A stretch of 64,000 bases of DNA from assembly GCA_907165135.1 (NCBI GenBank), contig OU015569.1, positions 1,736,001 through 1,800,000 of the forward strand, given 5' to 3'. Shown piece after piece: positions 50,936 to 63,118 of the stretch. A model generated the notes under the pieces. It made no database searches. It was not told the DNA's origin and saw only the letters and a list, made by a program, of their open reading frames with translations. Position 1 is the first letter of the stretch, and the number at the start of each line of letters is the position of its first letter. The DNA is from Oikopleura dioica (lineage: Eukaryota; Chordata; Appendicularia; Copelata; Oikopleuridae). A program made the translations under genes and the position numbers.

Positions 50936-51594
50936 GGACGGAGGGCAGCTGAACAAAATCGAGTTGGAGTGGTGAGCGGTTTTGGATTTGTTGTCAATCA
51001 GATTGACCTTCTCGGATCATCGTATTATGTTCTAGTGCTAGGAGCTTGTTGCGCGCGATGTCGGCAAAAAGACCAGGCGGACATTTGGCTTTGATGCACC
51101 GCCATGTAAATTCCAGAGTGATTTCCAAAGGAGCCAGGCTTCTGATTGAATTAAAAAGTAGCGGCGCTACTCACGTGGTGGCGCTTTCCCACGGAGCATT
51201 CATGAAAAAAAAAGCTGCAATTAGAAAAAAACGCACCTGTAAGCGCTGACATCAAAATCTCCGTCCGTAATTGAAAAATTGAAACAAATTCGATAAATTA
51301 CACTCCGAACTAAATTCGAAATGCACTCTCTGTTTGCCATCAGAACTTCCCAAAATATACAAGTACTGATTTCTCTCGACTGCGAGTCGGCAGACCGAGA
51401 TTTAATATTCAAACAGCAGATTCTTAATTTTGCCATAAATTGATTAAGGATTTCCAAGATCTGAGGCAACGGGATGATGCTTGTTTTTCGATTATAATAA
51501 TATACAAAAAAAGCTGCTTATCGGAAACGCGAGATTTTTCGAGTCCGGTTTATTGATATAAAGTTAGTCAGGAAATTGAAAGCAGCGCTAGAAT

Positions 51595-51759
51595 CTAGTG
51601 GCACACCATGCCCATCCACTCGATTATTGGTAGAAGGTATTCGGCGATTGTCGAAACGACTTTGAGGAGAAAAGAAAAACCAGCCTTGAATCTGTCCGCG
51701 AATTTCGTCGGCAAGTCTCTGAGTTGAGGACAAGTTGATCTTGCTGGCGTTGGAGACAT
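51595..51759 (-). CDS. Candidate 54-residue protein with a hydrophobic segment
   Basis: The frame MSPTPARSTCPQLRDLPTKF continues to GFSFLLKVVSTIAEYLLPII and ends EWMGMVCH. One membrane helix is likely. A GCGAAG acceptor-like site lies two bases before the start. No family is recognised and no neighbour supports it, so it may be chance. Confidence 0.3.
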   Translation of the reverse strand: MSPTPARSTCPQLRDLPTKFADRFKAGFSFLLKVVSTIAEYLLPIIEWMGMVCH

Positions 51760-51982
51760 TTCTTCGCCAAAATTTCAGAAATTTTCAAAAGTCAAATTTA
51801 TTCTACAATCCAAATTCTCGACGTCTTTTTATATGCCAGAAAAATACATCGCGAAAAATGTACATCGTCTCAGAAAAATAGCGAGGAGAAAAGATCACGA
51901 TTGAGAACTCTCGATAACTAAAGATTCAACTGGTAAATTTTTATCCGCGTCAGAAAGGCTTATGGTTCAGTCAAAACGTAAG

Positions 51983-52130
51983 CTGGGCTCGACAACCTGT
52001 GTAGAAAACCTGAGTAAGGGTTTGAAAGGAGCTATACGAAAAACGAAGCCGCAAATCTTCTAAAATAAGAATTAGAATATAAGAAGAAAAGGGGTTTGCT
52101 CCTTTCGGCTCGGCTAATCGCATTGGGCTC
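51983..52130. mobile_element. Degenerate MITE of the CTGGGCTCGG family (copy B)
   Basis: The left end is well conserved (CTGGGCTCGACAACCTGTGT then AGAAAACCTGAGTAAGGGT). The right end is not recognisable beyond a possible CGGCTCGGCTAA near 52106-52117, so the element is truncated or decayed and its right limit is a guess. Confidence 0.45.
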
Positions 52131-55100
52131 TTATGTGTCTACAGTTGCATAAATAGTCCAAGGTATCGAGTGTTAATGGGCGTTCATTTGACGGCGATTA
52201 GTGTGCGAAAATATTTAAAATTTCCTTTTTGTCGCCGCTAAGTTAGCAACCTTGGCGCTACGGATTTTCCAAATTGGTGTAAAATTCGAAATCTTTGAAG
52301 GGATTCCGAACGCTAAAATAAAGCAACTGCACCGCGACAGCACAGGTGCCCAAACCTCGCACGCACTTCTAACCAAAGCTACTCTATAATCAGGAAAGCG
52401 TACTATTAGAAATACGCATTTCAACCGAGCTAGTGCAAAAAAATCTTTATGTTGATAAAAAAAATGACCGCCTTTAAAGCTAATACTAATTGATGAAAAT
52501 AACGAAAACTAAGATTTCTAACCCTACTATGCTATTTTTATGACTGCACTATTTAATCCTTTGTCAGAGTATTTTGTAATATCGGTCAAGAAGCAAGCGG
52601 TCAAGAAGCAAGCGTGATCGAAAAAAGGGATGGGCGCGTAATTTGATAACGGGCTCGCTTCCAGATTGGAAGCAATGGTCGAGCTCCCAGGTGCTGTAAT
52701 CGAATGAAGTCGGTTTTCTGGTTTATTTAAGTCTAACAGTTAAAAATCCAAAAATGCTTAAATCGAATCTCCGGCCGTTGTCAGCGGTTTCTAGCGGGCC
52801 CAAGGAATGGCAAGAAAAAAAAATATTTTCGAACGGCCCTCGCCCCTCGTGATTAATTGACGTTGATAGATTCAATTGTGGTTCGACTAGATGTAAGTTT
52901 CACTAAGCGCGACCGATTCAATCAGCCAAACATTACAAGTTTTTGTTTTAAGATGGCCAACTTGTGACCTATTAGGACTTGTTCCGTGAAAACACGGCAT
53001 CAGCCGGAATAAGATTAGCTAGCGCTAGATCCTTAATCGTCCCTGTAATGGAAGCATGGTATTTTTAATCTAAGGGGGTAGGAGTCGTTAGAGTTGACCT
53101 GTTCCCTTGGTATTCCTCATGAGTTGAAGTACTGGTGATAGTTTTTTTTATATGTGAATTTTCCTATTTCTAGTATTTTCCGTAAGGGTGGAACAACGCT
53201 TATTCTCTTTCAAGGGGTTAGAAACAGCTTTTTTCCGAAAAAGCCGATTTTTGACCGACGCTACTGAGAAGAGAATCTTATATTTTCAATTTTTCTCTTC
53301 AGGTTTAGATAGATACATCTTAGATCTAGGAACATCTCTCTCGAAATCTGTTTTAGTCATCAAATTTTTGAGTAATCGGGCTCAGAAGCAACTCATCTCG
53401 CCGAAATTCTTGATTTTCGCCAATTTTCAACCACGAATACCTCGAGTCCCGTGATAGTTAAACAAATTTCATACACATTTTTGTGATGCTCAACCCCTTT
53501 TCTAGGAACATTTATAAGGAAATTCCGTTAACATAAATAAATCTTATGTTTTCTTTTATGTAGCTACAGTTCAAAATCGAGAAAGCTGTTTCTACCCCCT
53601 TAAGATTCTGAAGAAAGACCCTTACTTCATAGCCTGTGGACCAAAGGTAAGGGAAGATGTGTCTTTAGAAATGATTTATACGGTAAGAAATTCTTTACTA
53701 CTTTTTAAAGGTTTCGACTATTTTCATGGCAATAAGGGACCTTTTGGATGGCACTTTCAGAATGTGCTCGTTCTCCGAACTCGCGCGGTAACTCATTTAG
53801 CCGGACGACTCCTCTTTTTCAAATTGTACTCCGACTTGATCAAATTTCGCCCGTGGAGCAAAGTACAATGCGCCTAACATTTCCTCTTCCGGCAACAAAT
53901 TGTTTTGCTATTTTCCGCCTCGTGATAGTATTAGCGTCTTTTTCGGAATTGGAGCTGTTTTGTACTGCTTCGAAAAAAGTCGCGAAATGCTCTTGCGGCT
54001 TGCGGCTTAGTGATCTAGTACGAGCTAATCTTCTGCTTCCGAGTTTTCGACTTTTTCGTCTTTTTTTTTTTCCAAATTCCAAATCTAATTGAGAAAAGAT
54101 CGAGTTAGGACTTCGGTCAGCCAGGGCGTGGCTGGTGCATTGCGGCGGAGCGAGTTGCGGCCGCCCGCTGAATCCAACAAAACGGAAATTTCCGACAAAA
54201 AACTCAGACTAAGCGACTGAACGCCATGATCTGTACTGTACATGCGCTTTTACCAGTGCTCGCGGCCGAGCGCAGCTGAAAGTGGAAAAACGAAACGCGA
54301 ACAATGTCCCCTGCCAGGAGTGACATGGAACACCGTCACCTGAATGCAGCTGACTAAACGAAGACTGTCTCTATTTGAAAAGCTTTTGGCCACTGATCAG
54401 TTTTAGAACGGAAGAGAGAGGCGTTAGGGTTAGGTTTACGGTTAACGTAAGGGAGGGATTTAGCGCGTCTTGAGATAAGAGAAGACGATTATGTAAGGTT
54501 GTGGTCGCGGTGGTGTGTCTCGGTCAAGGCGCTTTCTACTTCCGGTGCGCAGCTTCCGCCGGGAAAACAGGTGCTCTCCTTGGAGGGGATCACAGGGAGT
54601 CGGTGGTGGCAGCGCGGTGCACGTGGCCAACCACCAGAATCAGCCAACTCCAAAAGGACAAACGCTAAACCCATTAAGCGATGTGAATAAATGCCAAAAC
54701 GTTGGCGGCAGCTAGCAGCTGCGGAAGTGACGTTCGTGTGAACGTCAAATACTAACTCCGAAAAGTAAAAGTAAAAATATAGCTCAATGTAGATTAATTA
54801 ACACTGATTGAGTGAAACGAGTACCCAAACGCGCGGCGCGGGGCTCATCAAGCTGACTTTTCAGTTTGCGCTATTTATCGTAAAACAGTTGTTCTGTTTT
54901 GTCTCTGGCCCTTAATTACATTGCAAACAAGACTATGCTGCCGGGGATGACACTAGAATCATTCCTTTTCCGGTCCCAAATCGAATTAGACGTTATTTAG
55001 AGAAAGAGAAACTTACTTAATCCGACCGAAGAACAAAAAGGTAATTTCTTGTTTTTCCTTGTCTGAAACTAATCATCCTAAAATCCAATCACTGTTCCAG

Positions 55101-58100
55101 CAAAAAATAAAGAATGTTTTTCCAAAAAACAAATCAGCACTAATCTTCTAGCGCCGAAAGGAGCCTCTTACTGTAACAATAATGCATCTAAACAAGAATG
55201 AAAAATAAATATAAATAAATTACGATAATTTTAAAAATTTTTCTCCTTATTAATTTTTTATTTATTCCATTATTGTTTCAGTAAGTTGTTACTCGCGCTA
55301 GAATGTTTAGGGTTAGGGTTTTCTGTATTGAATTTTTTCTGGTTATTTTTTTTCTTGATAAATCTTTGAATTGAAATGATTTTTAGCTTTCCTGAAAAAA
55401 GAATTTTTTTTTAATATTGAAATCTTGCTTATTAATTTTTCTCTAATATTCTTCGTTTTGACATTTTTTTTTCTGGATTCGCTTTCTATTTTTTTGGGGA
55501 GTTTTTTGCGCAACGGTAAATAATTCGCTTTGTGTAGCGCGTCGCTCTAAGTTCTTGCAGCTAACTTAATGGCGGCGGGCGGCGTAACAAAATCGTATCG
55601 GCCAAATCATTACAATCGAATCTATTATGCCGAGGCCAGGCCTACTCCAGGCCACTTGGGGAAATGCAATAACGCCGCCACCAAACTCGTCAATTTTCTT
55701 AAACGAATTCCACGTTCACTACACACAGGACCAGCTACCACTACTCTTCTTTGCTGCCGCGAAATTATGAAAAAGAAAATCGGATTTTCTTCTATTTATT
55801 ATTCCAAAACAGGGCAATTCAAAGAGAAAATCATCTCGTTTCGTTGTTATCAATTTGTAGCTAGAAAATAGCGGCGATTCAGCGCTCGTATTTCTAAAAT
55901 TTGAACTAAAACTTGGCCCATTTTTTTCAGAAAAAAAACAAACAGAAACAGGGAAAAATAAGCAACAAGTCTGTGTTTTTGGCAAACAAAGGACGTTTGT
56001 GGAATCAAGTGCACGGCGAGAGATATATTCAACTCGAAGAGTAACTCGATTAGAAATATATTTTGTTACATCACAAAGCTTATTTTGAGGAAAATAATTA
56101 CAACCCAAATAAAGCGAACTTCTTCGCGGTGAAAGCAAGCGCTTTCTGTCTTTGCGGATTGTTGATGCTCCCATTTTCCATTTGGGAAAAATTTCTTCTT
56201 GATTCTTGAAGCTGCTGGAGCTTCCGGGAGTCGGGCGGGTTGAAGTTCTGGCGCGGCTGTAGCTCTAGGGCGCTCGCTCCTCCACCAAACGCGACGCTCA
56301 AAACTGCTCGCAGACTGATTGACGCCAACTTCACCACTAGACACCTTGACGCCACTCAGGCGACGTTAAGTCTCTCTTTTCTTGCCCATTCTGATTTCCA
56401 AACCAACCGCTCCGTCGACGACTCAGAGATCCCGAGAGACCAATTGCCATCGCAAATGATTTAAAAGAGAGAGAAAGAGAGGTAAAAATAAAGTGAAGAG
56501 GAGACTTACTTTTTGAGCTCATTTCTAGCCGAATATGTGCTATTTTCAGTCTATTTTTCAACTTATTTTTGTATGAATTGGTTTTTTGAAATCTTCGATT
56601 TTTAGATTTTTTTCTAAATCGCTCTTTTTTTTCGATTTTTGAGAGTTTTGCGGAGTTTTAGGAAGTATTTTTTTCACAAGTTTCAAACACTTACTCCCGT
56701 ACTACATCGTTTACGATTATCACAATTAAAAATTTGCTGCTTTGAACTTTTGAAATTCGCGTTTTTCGGCAAGGACCAAGTCTGAGTAGATTCGCGCGCG
56801 TTAATTGGCCGCGGCTGGTGGCAGGAGTGGCGCTGTTTCGCGCTTACAGTTTTTCTTTAATTAATTAGCATCAATTTCTTTTTTTTTACATGTCAAGTTG
56901 ATTATTACGTATATTGAATCAACTGCCCAGGATGTAAATGAGTTGCTCTCAATCGACGAGTGCTCAAATTTATTATTTTTCAACAAATGAGTCGGAAGAA
57001 CAAATTCAATTTGTCAACTTGCTAATCGAGGGCAAACGAGCTAATTCTGCCGTGTTTTGGAATTCTTGTTTTTTTCTTTTCTCGTCGGATACTTTAAATT
57101 TTACCATCAAAAACGGTTTCCAAAGAGCGATTTTCAGCTATCTTTTCTTCAAAAGTTAACATAAGGATACCCTTATTTTGTCCGACCAAAAGAAGGCTTG
57201 ATCTAGTACCTTTGAAATATTCTTCATTCTAGAGGAGATAAACTTTCATAGCTATGTTTTATTGAAGTCGGGCCTTTGAAGAAACTTTAGGGCCAGTTTT
57301 TTGAAAGAATGAGGCTCAAGAAGGTCGATATTTTTGAAAGTTAGCAAGTTGATATTTCGAGATGATATCGGCACTGACCTTTGGCTTCGGTTTTTAGGGA
57401 TTTGATTGGATTAGAGCGTCCGGGGAATGGCATTTTGCCGCCGACAACGGGCCGATAAATAGAAAAGGTCCGATGCTGCACTTTCACTTCGAGGCTAAAT
57501 CAACACTAAACATGTCATTTCTATTCTGAGTCGATAATCAGCTCACTTAGACACTGCCACTCGCAATTAGCCACATGGATAATACGCCCCTAATAGCCAA
57601 ATCGATAAACAAACACATTCCACAGAGGAAACTGTATTTCACCTTCCTCTTCTTTTCACGCTCTAGTGCTAGTAAGATAGCGCCGATAAAAATTATACAA
57701 GAATAATTTACGTAAGTCATGTTCGCTGAGTACATTTACGTAAAGTGATTATATTTTTATCGCGCTGATTTTACAGTTGAGCGATTATTCAATCCGAATC
57801 CTTGTTATTTTTTGATCTTTATATAATCAGCAATAACTTACTATTAGCTCGTAGAAATAAAATCTGCTCCACTCGACTTACAAAATTAGAAGTAACGATA
57901 TGTATTTAAAGCCGACGGATTTATTGTTATATATGATACATTACATAAATGATGAATATTCCCTCAAAGCTATCAAAACATTATCTAACATATTCTGTAG
58001 ATAGACACTCACATAAATAAAGAAAGAGAGGTTGCCACGCCTCCCGTAATTGACCCGTTTGTGCGTAAATGTGACATATCTTTTAGAACAATCACAAGAA

Positions 58101-58216
58101 TAATTTTTTCCCTATTTAGAAATAAAATTGAACAACTACGTAAATCACATTTTTAAAAACTCAAGAATTTGAAATGCATTTTGTTCTATCGTTTTTTTAT
58201 ATGAAAAAATCCTTAA
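52131..58216. other. Gene-poor region, about 6 kb, upstream of the homeobox gene
   Basis: No conserved protein was recognised. Short open frames (for example plus 53188-53454 and 53659-53877; minus 56098-56355 with an Ala/Leu-rich start but no ATG) have no splice context. Two short telomere-like runs of TTAGGG/GGGTTA occur near 54423-54440 and 55307-55320. In a genome this compact, so much non-coding DNA next to a developmental transcription factor may carry enhancers; this is inference. Confidence 0.4.
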
Positions 58217-58532
58217 GGGTGTCAACAACGATTATATTCCAACTTTTGACCCCGGTAGAGGCACCTTAAGTTGGGTTGTTCAAGATTCTTTATATGTCAA
58301 AAGAAAGTTTAAACCCTTCTGTGACGCGTCTGAAAGCCCGATTTTGGATTAGTACTCTCGTTAATCCTCCCGCCGACTTCAAAGGAAGTCCGTTTTACAC
58401 AAAATAGGGGTAACTTTTAACCCCCATTACTAGAATTCTAGACGAGATGTGAATCTGAAATTTTCAGAGAAGAATCTTCAGACAAAACTACGAATCATAA
58501 GAGAGACCCTTATTCGATCGTTGTTGACACCC
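58217..58532. mobile_element. piggyBac-like MITE with TTAA target sites
   Basis: The ends are inverted repeats GGGTGTCAACAACGA (58217-58231) and its complement (58518-58532), each next to TTAA (58213-58216 and 58533-58536). The TTAA duplication is the signature of piggyBac-type transposition. The 316-bp interior is non-coding. Confidence 0.75.
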
Positions 58533-58811
58533 TTAAAAAAGCATTTAAAACATTTCATAAAATAATTTTCCATTTTTACATTATGGAGGTTATTCATGGA
58601 TTGTGAGTGTTTGAAATCGATAGGTGTGTATTGCTATTATAAGATTGGTTTTAGATAATTGTACACGACTCCGGCGCTGTTGCAGAAAAGAACGCCCTCA
58701 GCTGAGTCTTCGAGAATTTCCCGAGCTCCAAATTAGAAAACTCATTTAACAAAAAAATCAAAGCAAGGAAATTTAATTTTCGCAAATCATCCTCAACGTC
58801 CTCCAAATATC

Positions 58812-61800
58812 ATGGCTACTGACACCGAGACAAAGAGAGAAGTGATGGAGCTTCCGGTTACGCCGACTCCAACTTACAATCAGGTGATTTTAGACAAGAA
58901 AGGCCGGCATAATTACTTTTTAGCAGAGCCCACTTGGGATGTTTCCAACTTCATTGTCGCGCCCATGGCCGGAGAGTTCACCAAACACGACTCCCTCCGG
59001 CGTGTCGCTTAATCTAGGCAGTCCTGCAGGCAGCGCTTCCGGTCAAGTTCTCCCGACGACAACAGGCAACCCTGCCACAACAGTCACGAGTACCGCTGTC
59101 ACATCCTCTCCCAGCGTGGCGAACATTTCTTCAGCAGGCGTCAAGTCATCGCCATCGCCGCCTCCAGGAGTGCCCGATGCGAGCAAGGACGGAAAAAGTT
59201 CACCGACGTACTCGGACTCGACGAGCTCGCGTTGCTTTCCCTATCCTTATCCAACTCCGGCGCGGAGAAGACATCGGACCTCCTTCACCCAAGAACAGTT
59301 GAACTTGCTAGAAAGTGCCTTCGCCAAAACGCAGTACCCCGACATCTACTACAGAGAAGAACTAGCGTCAAGGACGAAATTGACAGAAGCTAGAATCCAG
59401 GTACGTTCCTCTTTCGTTGTACCCAAAACAGCGCTCGAAACTCCAAACAGGAAAAAATAAGGTGTCGCTGGCTCTTTCATTTCGCCGCCATTTAGCAACG
59501 GATTAGGACTTTCGACACATGTTCACAACTGATCCTAACATTTTTGAGAATGAGCAAAAAAGTATATGTATCCTACCGCGTATAATTCGATTACGGCTCC
59601 AGTCTTACATGTTTCAAAACTCAACTACAGCTCTATAAAGTTTGTGTTTATACAGACACGGATCTTACTCGAGAACGAGTAATCGCTAGACGTACTTTCA
59701 GAGTTAACATAGTGACACCCTTAATTTTGGGGTGGTGTCTGGAACCGACAAAAAAATTTCGACAAATTTCGCGTGGGCGGCTACTCGGCTGTTGATTGGC
59801 CCGTTTACAAAATCCAGGCTTCTCGTTGGTTAAAAATTTCAACGCAAAATTTGTGGAAATTTTTTTGTCGGTTCCAGACACCTTCCCTTAATTTTGTCGC
59901 TTTTTCTATCAAAATCTAGCTAATCATAATTTCCAATAAAAGATAAGCTGCAAATCGAACTTCGATAAAAACTAAAATTAGCTGATGGTGAGATTTTTGT
60001 CCATTTTTTTTTGTGTTCGGCGTAAATAGCCGGTTTCACAAGGAGTGTATGAAAATTCAAATCAAATTACTCGAAGGCGACTTTTCTATTTTGGCTAACA
60101 ACAGAGCCGGCCACTGGCTTCACATGCGTCTATCCTCCACCGGCGATAAAGGGGAGAAGATTCGTAGCTCTCCGAAAAAGTAGTAGTAGCGCAAAAGTGA
60201 TTTGCACAACAAATATATTTATCACTGGACAAATCAAGCTGAGAAATTAAAATCGAACCTTGCTTTTTCGCTCTTTTCTTTCTCTGTCTATATTCAATAT
60301 ACGACGATTGAGATTTGGTAAACATATTTGCACCAAAGCAAGAGCTATAAGCAGGAGAAAGAGTATTTTCTTCGAAAACGTAACAAATAGGAGCAGGACA
60401 ACTCTATTTTTAACATCTTGATGGTCCTAAAAGAAGCGTTTTTATTAAATTACAGTACTTCTTTGCGACCTTCCGAGCTAGGCTCGGCAGCCTGTGTAGA
60501 AAGCCTGAGTCAGGGTCTGAAAGAACTAAAGTGAAAAGCCGCGCAGCGGCTTTTTCAAAAACAAAGCCGCGAAGCGGCTTCGCCTGAATTTTTGATAGAT
60601 TGTAATGGTAATATTAGCGAAGCCGCTTCGCGGCTTCGTTTTCAAAAAAGCCGCTGCGCGGCTTTTCATTTCTGTTTTTTAGGACCCTGACTCAGGTTTT
60701 CCACACAGGTAGCCGAGCCCAGCTTCCGATCCTAGGAGCATGAAGTCGAAATAAGTTTCTCAAATCTACCTGTTAGTTTTGAACCCTTTATTAAACCGTT
60801 AATTAAACGTTGTATTCAGGTCTGGTTCCAAAACCGTCGAGCAAAGTTCCGAAAAGTGCAGCGCCAAATGATGGCTTCGAATGCTCTCCAGTCACAGCCC
60901 AATTTGCTCAATCGTTCACCAGCTGGAATCACTCCATTTTCGCAAGGATTCCAAGGTCTACCTTGCCCGTCCGGACTCTACAGTGCCGCGGGAAGCTATA
61001 GCTACTATCCTCTGAACACCGGCGTGCCAGGTGCTCCGGAACAGAGTCCTCTCAACACGTAAGTCCCTGAATTTTGGAATTCAATTTGGAAAGTGTTTAT
61101 TGCTAAAAAGCTGTTGGCTAATCTCCCCTTTAACTGTTGAATTTCTTCGGAGGGCAAAAAGACCACCCCAAATGTCTCCTCAAATTGAATTTGGGTAACT
61201 CAATTTCCCGCCCGAAGCGTCTTCCCAAAATACGATTTTTGACACTTTAAGGGTATAGTTGTCTATTTGCCTATCTAGGAGATCTTATTTCTCAGAACTT
61301 TTTGATTGTACGGCTGGCCAAAATAGCTAGGAAGAAAGAGCTCCAGTAAAATGGCAATTTAGCTTATTTACTCAGTCAATATCTTCACTAAGAAATGATG
61401 ATGAAAGTTTCAGTTATAAAACTGCAATATCGGCAAAATCTGGCGCTTGAATTTTGAAATGGCAGCTTTGAAAATGAAAAAAAGATCCTCAAAAGTCAAG
61501 CTCAGACGTAGTACTAGCCGCCCAAAACAAGTTCTAATCGGCCTAATTGCCCGCCGCGACATTTTCCTTTCATCTTCACAGCTCCGACCCCCGGTCATCG
61601 GTCAACAGCCAGATTCACACGTTTTTTTGGAAGATTTTGGAAATTTAAATCTCCTGACCCGCGCCGCGCGTTTACAAAACACCAAATTACCAAATGCACC
61701 TTCAAAGCGTTGGAACCTTGATTAATCCCGTTTTTTCATTTTAGTGGCGACTCGGCACTGGACAACGCATCCGCCGCCTCTGCTTGGGGAAGTTACTCGC

Positions 61801-61913
61801 GCAGCTTCGCCTTGCCGCCCAGTTCAGCCGGCTTCTTGCCTGGCAACGGCAACTCTGCGCAGAATTCGCTCCTCCAACTCGCCGGGCTCCAAGGACTCGA
61901 CAAGTGGCAGTAG
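58812..61913 (+). CDS. prop1: Prop1-type paired-like homeobox transcription factor
   Basis: Four exons: 58812-58883, 58924-59400, 60820-61058, 61745-61913. The first intron is 40 bp and is needed to keep frame (CAG|GTGATT to TTTTTAG|CAG). The homeodomain spans exons 2-3: [46 protein letters not shown] then [12 protein letters not shown], with Gln at position 50. It matches Prop1 (RRHRT.F..EQL..LESAF....YPDIY.REELA..TKL.EARIQ) better than Phox2 or Alx. The N-terminal part is Ser/Pro/Thr-rich; the C-terminal part has aromatic and Leu-rich patches and ends [12 protein letters not shown]. Vertebrate Prop1 acts in pituitary development; the larvacean role is unknown. Introns 2 (1419 bp) and 3 (686 bp) are long for this genome and hold two MITEs. 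Confidence 0.82.
59734..59882. mobile_element. Short inverted-repeat element in the homeobox intron
   Basis: A 149-bp segment with perfect terminal inverted repeats of about 27 bp, beginning GGTGTCTGGAACCGACAAAA, at 59734-59760 and 59856-59882. No convincing target duplication is seen and there is no coding frame. Confidence 0.7.
60478..60722. mobile_element. MITE of the CTGGGCTCGG family (copy C), hAT-like
   Basis: The left end CTAGGCTCGGCAGCCTGTGT pairs with the right end (read inward CTGGGCTCGGCTACCTGTGT). Flanks CTTCCGAG (60470-60477) and CTTCCGAT (60723-60730) agree at 7 of 8 bases, suggesting an 8-bp target duplication. The interior has a strong second hairpin: GCCGCGCAGCGGC and GCCGCGAAGCGGC on the left repeat as complements on the right. 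It lies in intron 2 of the homeobox gene. Confidence 0.75.
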
Positions 61914-62975
61914 TCCTTGCAGTCAGTAGTCTCTTCTAGTTTCTCTAAAATCTCGACCCTAATTATCAACCTTTCCCACCTTCACTGGGTCTTCACAAAA
62001 TGAAACACGAAAAAATCAATCTAACTGTAACTTACTAGTGATGACTGTAACTGTAACTTTTATTCTCATTCTTTCTATTTTTATTTTGCCAGTACTGTAC
62101 TGTGATAATTAAATTTGTAAATTGGACTTGTTTGGACAAGTTCGCCTTGGAAATAATAAAAAAAATACACGTAAAAGTAAAAGTTGAACCATTCTTGTAT
62201 GAACTCAAGTAAATGGCTTTCTTGGTGTTCCAGCAGAGCAAATCCAATAATTGATGATTTATATTCTTGTTCACGGCTTATACAACAAACATTCGATTGA
62301 ACCGAAATTTAATTCAAAATATTTAATTAAATTAATCTAAAAATTAAGCTTGGCAACCGGTGTAAAAACCTGAGTAAGGGTCTGAAAAATCCTTAATAAA
62401 AAGCTGAAAATCTTTCAAACCCTGACTCAGGTTTTTGACACAGGTTTCCGAGTCCAAGTATCTCAATTCAAGCATTTTGAGCATAAAATCAAGTTTGCCC
62501 TACCTCCCCCTTAATTTGTTTACAAGCGTATATATTGTGCAATATTTGGCTATTGGAACTAACCAGCTGTCACGTGTTTAGCAGGCGCTTTTCCTCCGCA
62601 TCAAAACACGAAAAAACTGCGTCTTCGCCTGAAAGTGAGGCGTTGTTGACGGAAAAACGGCGCGGCGGAAATTCGAAAAGCCAAAATCGTGTTAGACTCC
62701 TGATCTCCGGTCTGATAAGGGGAAATTTATCCAATTGTCAAGTTTGGCTCTTGATTTGCATAATTACGGCTTGGACGAGAATGCGCTGCACAAGCAATGC
62801 GCTGCGGACGCGCTGTTTACTTGTTTGGACGAAGCCGTCATTCGCCGGAAGTACCGCCGCTGACAAAAGCTAACCAGATATACATATATGCCCATCTATA
62901 ATAGCATAAACGTTTTAAAGGCCCTATCATACTTTCAAGACGCGCTGAGGTGTCGTTCATAAATTTGACGGCGAT
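61914..62975. other. 3' flank of the homeobox gene, no further gene recognised
   Basis: AT-rich sequence with AATAAA-like hexamers soon after the stop, followed by MITE copy D at 62349. An open frame at 62535-62873 (plus) has no domain or splice support. Confidence 0.45.
62349..62458. mobile_element. MITE of the CTGGGCTCGG family (copy D), shortest copy
   Basis: Only 110 bp: the left end CTTGGCAACCGGTGTAAAAA CCTGAGTAAGGGTCTGAAA pairs with the right end, which contains CCCTGACTCAGGTTTTTGAC and TTTCCGAGTCCAAG. It keeps both terminal hairpin arms of the family and almost no interior. Confidence 0.65.
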
Positions 62976-63083
62976 GATTTTAGTACCGCAAATCCGACTT
63001 TAGTACAAATCCGACAATGGTACAAAAAAAATATTTGTACTAAAGTCGGATTTGTACTAAAATCGGATTTGTACTAAAATCGC
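62976..63083. repeat. Short foldback repeat with ATTTTAGTACAAATCCGA units
   Basis: The motif TTTAGTACAAATCCGA occurs on the left (with a variant TTTAGTACCGCAAATCCGA before it) and as its complement TCGGATTTGTACTAAA twice on the right, around a short AT-rich loop at about 63015-63035. It can fold into a hairpin. No target duplication is clear. Confidence 0.6.
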
Positions 63084-63118
63084 CCCCGTCCATAAATTTT
63101 TATGGAAATGTTAACATG

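Noticed and set aside
54423-54440. TTAGGG-like run as a telomere or interstitial telomeric array
   Set aside because: Only two or three imperfect units; too short to mean anything.
56098-56464. A small secreted-protein gene on either strand
   Set aside because: The best minus frame starts with GTG rather than ATG, and the plus frame has no acceptor or homologue; GC-rich composition alone explains the open frames.
62535-62873. Plus-strand frame after the homeobox gene
   Set aside because: Begins before any acceptor, has no domain, and is rich in Arg/Ser/Leu as expected of chance frames.
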